Part shown: positions 58,039 through 64,000 of the stretch, piece by piece
How positions within the stretch are numbered: the stretch's first letter is position 1
How the letters are laid out: every line of letters begins with the position of its first letter
Source: Lelliottia sp. WAP21
GTDB lineage: Bacteria; Pseudomonadota; Gammaproteobacteria; Enterobacterales; Enterobacteriaceae
Assembly (NCBI RefSeq): GCF_020532665.2
Contig: NZ_JAIWPG020000007.1
Location: 62,001-126,000 of the forward strand
Direction of reading: 5' to 3'
Length of the DNA: 64,000 bases
Translations under genes and position numbers: made by a program
The notes under the pieces: generated by a model
Databases searched by the model: none
What the model saw: the letters and a program-made list of their open reading frames with translations, nothing else
What the model was told of the DNA's origin: nothing

Positions 58039-58479
58039 TCAGCGATTCGGATGATTCATAATATGGTCTTCCCAGTCCTGAACGTCAGACTCTTTCACCG
58101 CAATGTGGCGCACCGAGATGCGTTCACCGTGCATCGCCGCTTTTGAACCGGTCAGCAGCGGATGCCAGGCCGGCAGCGCGTTGCCCTCTGCCAGCAAACG
58201 ATACGCGCAGGTATGTGGCAACCACTCAAACGTCGGCAGATTATCGCGGGTTAATTTGATGCAGTCCGGCTCATACTCAAAGCGACGCTCGTAGTTGCGG
58301 CACTGACAGGTTTTGATGTTCAGCTGCTTGCAGGCGACGTTAGTAAAATAGATTTCGTCCGAGTCTTCGTCCATCAGCTTGTGCAGGCAACACTGCCCGC
58401 AACCATCGCACAGCGATTCCCACTCGGCGTCGGTCATTTGGTCGAGTGTCTTACGTTGCCAGAAAGGAATTTCGCTCAT
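58039..58479 (-). CDS. ycgN: YcgN family protein (UPF0260), cysteine-rich
   Basis: The 146-residue product has the CxxxCGxCC-like cluster [15 protein letters not shown] and further cysteines in [20 protein letters not shown], suggesting a metal or Fe-S site; function is unknown. The ATG at 58479 is taken by comparison with MSDVPFWQ of E. coli; a GTG at 58491 is an alternative. Confidence 0.93.
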   Translation of the reverse strand: MSEIPFWQRKTLDQMTDAEWESLCDGCGQCCLHKLMDEDSDEIYFTNVACKQLNIKTCQCRNYERRFEYEPDCIKLTRDNLPTFEWLPHTCAYRLLAEGNALPAWHPLLTGSKAAMHGERISVRHIAVKESDVQDWEDHIMNHPNR

Positions 58480-58540
58480 CAGGATGTCCACACGTCAAAA
58501 ACAAAGCGCACCTTATAACCAGTCTGGCACGGGGATGCAA

Positions 58541-58569
58541 GTTTTGCCGCCGTCTTTCGGCGGCAAAAG
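58541..58569 (-). terminator. Terminator of ycgM
   Basis: TTTTGCCGCCG and CGGCGGCAAAA pair exactly around TCTTT, directly after the ycgM stop. Confidence 0.75.
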
Positions 58570-58573
58570 GATT

Positions 58574-59233
58574 TTACAGTACGCGCGTTTTAACCGACTG
58601 ACCGTTAAAACCGATCGCCAGTTCGTCGCCGCTGATAAGCGGCCCCACGCCTTCTGGCGTGCCCGTCAGGATCACATCGCCGGGTTTCAGGGTAAAGAAA
58701 CGGCTCATGTAGGCAATCAGCGGCAGAATTTTGTGGATCATGTCTGCCGTGGTGCCCTGCTGACGGATTTCGCCGTTAACGCTCAGGCTTAATGCGGTGT
58801 TTTGCGGATCGCCGGTAAAATCGGCCACCGGGATAAAACCAGAAATCGGACAGGCATTATCAAACCCTTTGGCCTTTTCCCACGGCTGCCCGGCTTTTTT
58901 CATTTTACCCTGCAGATCGCGTAAGGTTAAATCGAGGGCGATACCATAACCGGCAATGGCTATATGCACATGATCCTCAGAGGCCTGACGCAATGTACCG
59001 CCAATCAGCACCGCCAGTTCGACTTCATGGTGCACTGAGCCAAGCCCTTGCGGCAGAACCAGGGGCTGCTTCAGATCGCACAACGCTGTTTCTGGCTTAA
59101 TGAACAACACCGGTTCTTCGGGTACCGCGCTGCCCATTTCCTGAATATGCTTTGCATAATTACTGCCCACACAAACCACTTTGCTGACGGGAAAATCCAG
59201 TAATGCACCTTGCCAGTCATGATGTTGATACAT
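58574..59233 (-). CDS. ycgM: Fumarylacetoacetate hydrolase-family protein YcgM
   Basis: The 219-residue product, same length as E. coli YcgM, belongs to the FAH family of acylpyruvate hydrolases. It has the metal-binding stretch SVHHEVELAVLIG, ALDLTLRDLQGKMKKAGQPW and GDVILTGTPEGVGPL. The physiological substrate is not settled. Confidence 0.96.
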   Translation of the reverse strand: MYQHHDWQGALLDFPVSKVVCVGSNYAKHIQEMGSAVPEEPVLFIKPETALCDLKQPLVLPQGLGSVHHEVELAVLIGGTLRQASEDHVHIAIAGYGIALDLTLRDLQGKMKKAGQPWEKAKGFDNACPISGFIPVADFTGDPQNTALSLSVNGEIRQQGTTADMIHKILPLIAYMSRFFTLKPGDVILTGTPEGVGPLISGDELAIGFNGQSVKTRVL

Positions 59234-59280
59234 GCTCGTCCCCTAAACGGTTGTTGGATGACCCACGGCTTACACCGGGA

Positions 59281-59556
59281 TTATGGCTTTCCGTCACCTT
59301 CGAGATGCTGTTTTAATAAATTCTCAGGCGGTGGCGGAAGCTGTAAATAATAGCCCTGCTCTTTCAAAGCGGTTTTAACTTTTTCCAGATCGGCGTTCAC
59401 CAGCTTTTTACGGCCGTCCAGCGGCAGCAGCATGGCCAGCTGCGGCGCGCCAAATCCTTTCAGTAGCTCCGGCGGAACGCGTGAAAAATCGTCTTTCTTT
59501 TCGACATAAAGATAGGTCTGGTCGCGTTTGGTACTTCGATAGATCACACAAAACAT
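59281..59556 (-). CDS. ycgL: YcgL domain protein
   Basis: The 91-residue product begins [20 protein letters not shown], as the core of E. coli YcgL; the frame is open to 59721 but that part would run into minC and does not resemble the family. [12 protein letters not shown] ends the conserved domain. Function unknown. Confidence 0.93.
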   Translation of the reverse strand: MFCVIYRSTKRDQTYLYVEKKDDFSRVPPELLKGFGAPQLAMLLPLDGRKKLVNADLEKVKTALKEQGYYLQLPPPPENLLKQHLEGDGKP

Positions 59557-59620
59557 GTTTTTACTCTGAATTAACGGGTGGTTGCTTGCCTCAATATAGT
59601 AGTGACTATAACATGCCTGA

Positions 59621-60388
<768 letters not shown>

Positions 60389-60411
60389 TCCCTTTTTAAC
60401 AAGGAATTTCT

Positions 60412-61224
60412 ATGGCACGCATTATTGTTGTGACTTCGGGTAAAGGAGGCGTTGGCAAGACCACCTCCAGCGCGGCCATCGCTACTGGTTTGGCCCAGAA
60501 GGGAAAAAAGACGGTCGTTATCGACTTTGATATCGGCCTGCGTAACCTGGATCTGATTATGGGTTGTGAGCGACGCGTCGTGTATGACTTTGTGAACGTC
60601 ATTCAGGGCGATGCCACCTTAAATCAGGCGATGATCAAAGATAAGCGCACAGAGAACCTGTACATCCTTCCCGCCTCTCAGACGCGTGACAAAGATGCAC
60701 TGACCCGTGAAGGCGTGGAGAAGGTGCTGGATGAGCTGAAAAAGATGGAGTTCGATTTTGTCGTCTGCGACTCCCCTGCCGGCATCGAAACCGGTGCGTT
60801 GATGGCGCTCTATTTTGCTGATGAAGCGATTATCACCACCAACCCTGAAGTCTCTTCTGTACGTGACTCCGACCGTATCCTGGGTATCCTGGCCTCTAAA
60901 TCTCGTCGCGCCGAAAATGGTCAGGAGCCGATTAAAGAGCACCTGCTGCTGACCCGTTACAATCCGGGCCGCGTGAACAAAGGTGACATGCTCAGCATGG
61001 AAGACGTGCTGGAGATCCTGCGCATCAAACTGGTTGGCGTGATTCCGGAAGATCAGTCCGTGTTACGCGCCTCTAACCAGGGCGAGCCTGTGATTCTGGA
61101 TAATACGGCAGATGCCGGTAAAGCGTATGCGGATACCGTTGACCGTCTGCTGGGAGAAGAACGTCCTTTCCGCTTCATTGAAGAAGAGAAGAAAGGTTTC
61201 CTCAAACGCCTGTTCGGAGGATAA
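60412..61224 (+). CDS. minD: Septum-site ATPase MinD
   Basis: MinD binds the membrane with ATP and recruits MinC and MinE. The 270-residue product has the deviant Walker A KGGVGKT (K11-T17) and the C-terminal amphipathic membrane helix (EEEKKGFLKRLFGG). AAGGA precedes the ATG. It is 23 bp from minC and 3 bp from minE. Confidence 0.99.
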   Translation: MARIIVVTSGKGGVGKTTSSAAIATGLAQKGKKTVVIDFDIGLRNLDLIMGCERRVVYDFVNVIQGDATLNQAMIKDKRTENLYILPASQTRDKDALTREGVEKVLDELKKMEFDFVVCDSPAGIETGALMALYFADEAIITTNPEVSSVRDSDRILGILASKSRRAENGQEPIKEHLLLTRYNPGRVNKGDMLSMEDVLEILRIKLVGVIPEDQSVLRASNQGEPVILDNTADAGKAYADTVDRLLGEERPFRFIEEEKKGFLKRLFGG

Positions 61225-61227
61225 GTT

Positions 61228-61497
61228 ATGGCATTACTGGACTTTTTTCTCTCGCGGAAAAAAAGCACCGCCAACATCGCTAAAGAGCGACTGCAAATTA
61301 TTGTCGCGGAACGTCGTCGTAGCGATGCTGAACCGCACTATTTGCCGCAACTGCGCAAAGACATCCTGGAAGTGATTTGTAAGTACGTGCAGATCGACCC
61401 GGAGATGGTCACCGTGCAGCTGGAGCAAAAGGACGGCGATATTTCGATTCTGGAGCTCAACGTGACGCTTCCGGAAGCCGAAGAGTCGCGTCCCTAA
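61228..61497 (+). CDS. minE: Division topological specificity factor MinE
   Basis: MinE drives MinCD oscillation. The 89-residue product has the N-terminal membrane/MinD-binding part [20 protein letters not shown] and [11 protein letters not shown], then the dimerisation domain. E. coli MinE has 88 residues. Confidence 0.99.
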
Positions 61498-61517
61498 GCA
61501 GGCTGAGCGAAGACAGT

Positions 61518-61577
61518 ACGGGCACGTAATACGTAGCCCGTTCTCTCCCCCGGTAGCGTTCCGCTTACCGGGGTTTT
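61518..61577 (+). terminator. Two hairpins after minE
   Basis: ACGGGC/GCCCGT (61518-61541) is followed by CCCCGGTAGCG with CGCTTACCGGGG and TTTT (61547-61574); the latter has a one-base bulge and lies just before the rnd stop, so it may serve both converging operons. Confidence 0.75.
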
Positions 61578-61583
61578 GCTGTT

Positions 61584-62708
61584 TTAACGCGGATAAGCGT
61601 TGAGCAGCGTATTCAGGCGATCGGCCATCAATTCACCGCGCCAGCCCGCCATCAGTTCCGGCAGCCCCGTGTCTTTAATCTTCCAGTGCCAGTTTAACAG
61701 CTGGTTGATTTGACGACGTGATGCCAGCAGCTCCGGGCTAAGTTTGCTCTCAACCGCTACCTCCTGAACCAGCGCCTTGATCTCTTTAAAGGCTTTACGG
61801 TAACCAGGCATGTCCATCAGATTGACCAGTGGTTCCGGCAGATTCTCTTCCGGGATCTCTTGCGCTTTGGCCACCAGTGCGAGAAGGGTTTTACCGTGGT
61901 ACCGGATTTCACTTCCCGACAGACCTATACTGTCAAGCTCGCCCAGGCTGCCCGGCATATAACGCGCTACGGCCCACAGATGCTCTTCCCTGACGACAAA
62001 GTTGACTGCCATATCGCGTTCACGCGCCTTGCGCAGACGCCAGTCAGCGAGCAATTGCAGGCAGGCAAGCTGCCGCGTACGGAGTTGCCAGGCATTGGTG
62101 ATTTCACGCCATGCGTCGGCAGGATCCAGCACTTCCTGGCGGCGCTGTTGTGTCATCTGACATTCATTTAGCGCTGCATCCAGCCGGCCCGCCTCTTGCG
62201 CCTCTTTCATCAATTGCCCGGCGATCGGCAAGAGGTAAAATACGTCGGCTGCCGCATAATCAAGCTGGCGTTCCGTCAAGGGACGCGCCAGCCAGTCGGT
62301 ACGGGATTCACTCTTATCCAGCGCCAGGCCGGTATACTCTTCCACCATCGCGGCAAACCCCCACGACAGCGGACGACCACTGAAGGCGGCGAGAATCTGG
62401 GTATCAATCAGCGGCTGCGGCATGATGCCAAAGGTGTTGAGAAAGACTTCCAGATCTTCACTGCCCGCATGCAGGTATTTTGTCACGGCAGTATCCAGCA
62501 ATAGCGCACGCATCGGCGCCCAGTCGGTAATGCCGAGAGGATCGATCAGCGATACTTTTTTGCCATCATACATCTGGATCAACCCCAGTTGCGGATAGTA
62601 GGTGCGCGTACGGACAAACTCGGTGTCCAGGGCAATGGCAGGAAAGTCCCGCGTGACATCGCAAAGCGTTGCCAGCTCGTCGTTGGTCGTGATCATCTGG
62701 TAATTCAA
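61584..62708 (-). CDS. rnd: Ribonuclease D
   Basis: RNase D trims the 3' ends of tRNA precursors and small RNAs. The 374-residue product has the DEDD exonuclease domain (IALDTEFVRTRTYYPQLGLI near residue 20, SRTDWLARPLTERQLDYAAA with the last Asp) and the HRDC domain from about 205. I take the TTG at 62708 as start (NYQMITT next), as in E. coli rnd, which is known to use UUG; an upstream in-frame start at 62735 lacks family similarity. Confidence 0.96.
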   Translation of the reverse strand: MNYQMITTNDELATLCDVTRDFPAIALDTEFVRTRTYYPQLGLIQMYDGKKVSLIDPLGITDWAPMRALLLDTAVTKYLHAGSEDLEVFLNTFGIMPQPLIDTQILAAFSGRPLSWGFAAMVEEYTGLALDKSESRTDWLARPLTERQLDYAAADVFYLLPIAGQLMKEAQEAGRLDAALNECQMTQQRRQEVLDPADAWREITNAWQLRTRQLACLQLLADWRLRKARERDMAVNFVVREEHLWAVARYMPGSLGELDSIGLSGSEIRYHGKTLLALVAKAQEIPEENLPEPLVNLMDMPGYRKAFKEIKALVQEVAVESKLSPELLASRRQINQLLNWHWKIKDTGLPELMAGWRGELMADRLNTLLNAYPR

Positions 62709-62734
62709 AACGGTTTCTCTTTGGTTTGCGCCCA

Positions 62735-62761
62735 TAAAAAACGCCGGCTAAACCGGCGTCT
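62735..62761 (-). terminator. Terminator of fadD
   Basis: On the minus strand GACGCCGG, TTTA, CCGGCGTT-type stem (ACGCCGG/CCGGCGT) followed by six T residues, 20 bp past the fadD stop and before rnd. Confidence 0.9.
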
Positions 62762-62781
62762 TCAGGCGACTCACTCGAAGC

Positions 62782-64000
62782 TTAGGCTTTATTGTCCACT
62801 TTGCCACGGGCTTCGTCACGTAATTCTCGTCGTAATATCTTCCCGACATTCGATTTCGGTAGTTCATCGCGGAATTCCACCAGCTTAGGCACTTTATAGC
62901 CTGTCAGCTGGCGACGGCAGAACGTAATCAGCTCTTCTTCGGTTAACGAGGCATCTTTTTTAACGACAAAGATCTTCACGGCCTCACCGCTACTGCCAGA
63001 GGGAACACCGACGGCCGCCACCTCGTGTACGCCGTTATGCTGCATCACAATATCTTCGATTTCATTCGGATAGACGTTAAACCCGGACACCAGAATCATA
63101 TCTTTTTTGCGATCGACGATGCGCAGGAACCCCTGTTCATCCATCACCGCGATGTCGCCGGTATGCAGCCAGCCGCCTTTGAGGATTTCATCCGTGGCGT
63201 CAGGGCGCTGCCAGTATCCCAGCATAACCTGTGGACCTTTAACGCACAGCTCGCCAGGTTCACCGGGTGCCACTTCATTGTCTTCATCATCCACCAGTTT
63301 CGCTTCGGTGGACGGCACAGGCAGGCCGATGCTGCCACTGTGGTAATCAATATCGTGCGGATTGACGCTCACCAGCGGCGCGCACTCCGTCAGGCCGTAG
63401 CCCTCAAGCAGGTATTGTCCGGTCAGTTTCACCCAGCGCTCGGCCACGGCCTGCTGAACCGGCATCCCGCCACCCGCCGACAAATGCAGCGTCGAAAAAT
63501 CAAGCTGCTGAAACTCTTTGTTATTCAGAAGCGCGTTAAAGAGCGTGTTGACCCCGGTCATTGCGGTAAACGGATATTTCGCCAGCTCTTTCACCAGCCC
63601 CGGAATATCACGCGGGTTGGTAATCAGCACGTTTTGACCGCCCAGCTCAATAAACAGCAGGCAGTTCATGGTCAGGGCAAAGATGTGGTAAAGCGGTAGT
63701 GCGGTGATGACCAGCTCTTTACCGGCATGCAACAGCGGCCCGTAGGTCGCATTAACCTGCTCGAGGTTCGCCAGCATATTGCGATGGGTCAGCATGGCCC
63801 CTTTCGCCACGCCCGTCGTGCCGCCGGTGTATTGCAGGAAAGCCAGATCTTCCGGCACCACGTCCGGTTTGATGTACTGCATACGATAACCGTTATGCAG
63901 CGCACTGCGAAAAGAGATGGCATCCGGCAGATGGTATTTTGGTACCAGACGCTTCACGTATTTGACGACAAAGTTAACCAGCGTCCCTTTCGCCGTGGAG
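62782..64000 (-). CDS. fadD: Long-chain fatty acyl-CoA synthetase FadD (5' end outside window)
   Basis: FadD activates imported long-chain fatty acids to acyl-CoA at the inner membrane. The visible 406 codons correspond to about residues 156-561 of E. coli FadD. The AMP-binding motif [38 protein letters not shown] and the FACS region [20 protein letters not shown] are present. The frame remains open to base 64000 with matching sequence ([14 protein letters not shown]), so the GTG at 63957 is internal. It is a classic FadR-repressed gene. Confidence 0.98.
   Translation of the reverse strand, partial: STAKGTLVNFVVKYVKRLVPKYHLPDAISFRSALHNGYRMQYIKPDVVPEDLAFLQYTGGTTGVAKGAMLTHRNMLANLEQVNATYGPLLHAGKELVITALPLYHIFALTMNCLLFIELGGQNVLITNPRDIPGLVKELAKYPFTAMTGVNTLFNALLNNKEFQQLDFSTLHLSAGGGMPVQQAVAERWVKLTGQYLLEGYGLTECAPLVSVNPHDIDYHSGSIGLPVPSTEAKLVDDEDNEVAPGEPGELCVKGPQVMLGYWQRPDATDEILKGGWLHTGDIAVMDEQGFLRIVDRKKDMILVSGFNVYPNEIEDIVMQHNGVHEVAAVGVPSGSSGEAVKIFVVKKDASLTEEELITFCRRQLTGYKVPKLVEFRDELPKSNVGKILRRELRDEARGKVDNKA

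Noticed and set aside
63958..64000. fadD ending its 5' side at the GTG at 63957
   Set aside because: Upstream codons to the window edge continue to match FadD, so that GTG is an internal valine.

Overview
The window is chromosomal DNA of an enterobacterium. The right-hand third (about 43-64 kb) is a collinear backbone whose proteins are close to their E. coli namesakes: treA, ymgE, ycgR, emtA, ldcA, nhaP2 (cvrA), dadX-dadA, ycgB, fadR, nhaB, dsbB, ycgN-ycgM, ycgL, minC-minD-minE, rnd and fadD. Having fadD-rnd beside minEDC is the Salmonella/Enterobacter/Klebsiella arrangement rather than the E. coli K-12 one. I infer Enterobacter or a near relative; the genus is not proven by anything I can run here.

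The left part (1 to about 26.4 kb) is a complete SPI-1/Mxi-Spa/Ysa-class type III secretion system (T3SS). Its genes form two divergent blocks around a 432-bp A+T-rich control region. The leftward block runs invF-invG-invE-invA-invB-invC-invI-invJ-spaO-spaP-spaQ-spaR-spaS, then sicA-sipB-sipC-sipD, a 146-codon cysteine-rich gene of unknown function, and a very large effector-like gene that leaves the window at base 1. The rightward block is prgH-prgI-prgJ-prgK-orgA-orgB-orgC-iagB, closed by a strong terminator. Together these encode the export gate (SpaPQRS, InvA), ATPase and sorting platform (InvC, InvI, SpaO, OrgA, OrgB), rings and secretin (PrgH, PrgK, InvG), rod and needle (PrgJ, PrgI), needle-length ruler (InvJ), gatekeeper (InvE), chaperones (SicA, InvB), translocators (SipB, C, D) and a peptidoglycan-opening enzyme (IagB). 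No InvH-type pilotin and no HilA/C/D homologue lies in the window.

The large effector-like gene, complement(<1..2708), sits where sipA/yspA lies in related loci. After a unique N-terminal part of 421 residues it runs into tandem 486-bp units, each exactly 162 codons and almost identical. At least two full units and most of a third are visible. I regard this as the most unusual object in the window.

From 26.4 to 37.1 kb come a ToxR/CadC-type membrane regulator, a nine-gene chaperone-usher fimbrial operon (major pilin, minor pilin, usher, chaperone, four further pilins, FimH-like two-domain adhesin; an mrp/pap-like layout) and a lone A+T-rich coiled-coil gene of unknown function closed by a terminator. 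A decayed IS3-family end with OrfA remnant (about 37.15-37.37 kb) marks a likely edge of the acquired region.

From 37.5 to 43.5 kb there is ydeP (molybdopterin oxidoreductase-like acid-resistance protein), a divergent MFS exporter/AraC regulator pair, and a carbohydrate porin divergent from treA. Regulatory signals I can support include a strong internal start in spaO for a short C-terminal product, a sigma-28 promoter before ycgR, a CRP-like site before dadA, a large hairpin in the nhaP2 leader, a bulged hairpin between spaS and sicA, a 12-bp perfect palindrome upstream of the ToxR-like gene, and numerous intrinsic terminators. No tRNA, rRNA, CRISPR array or intact insertion sequence was seen.
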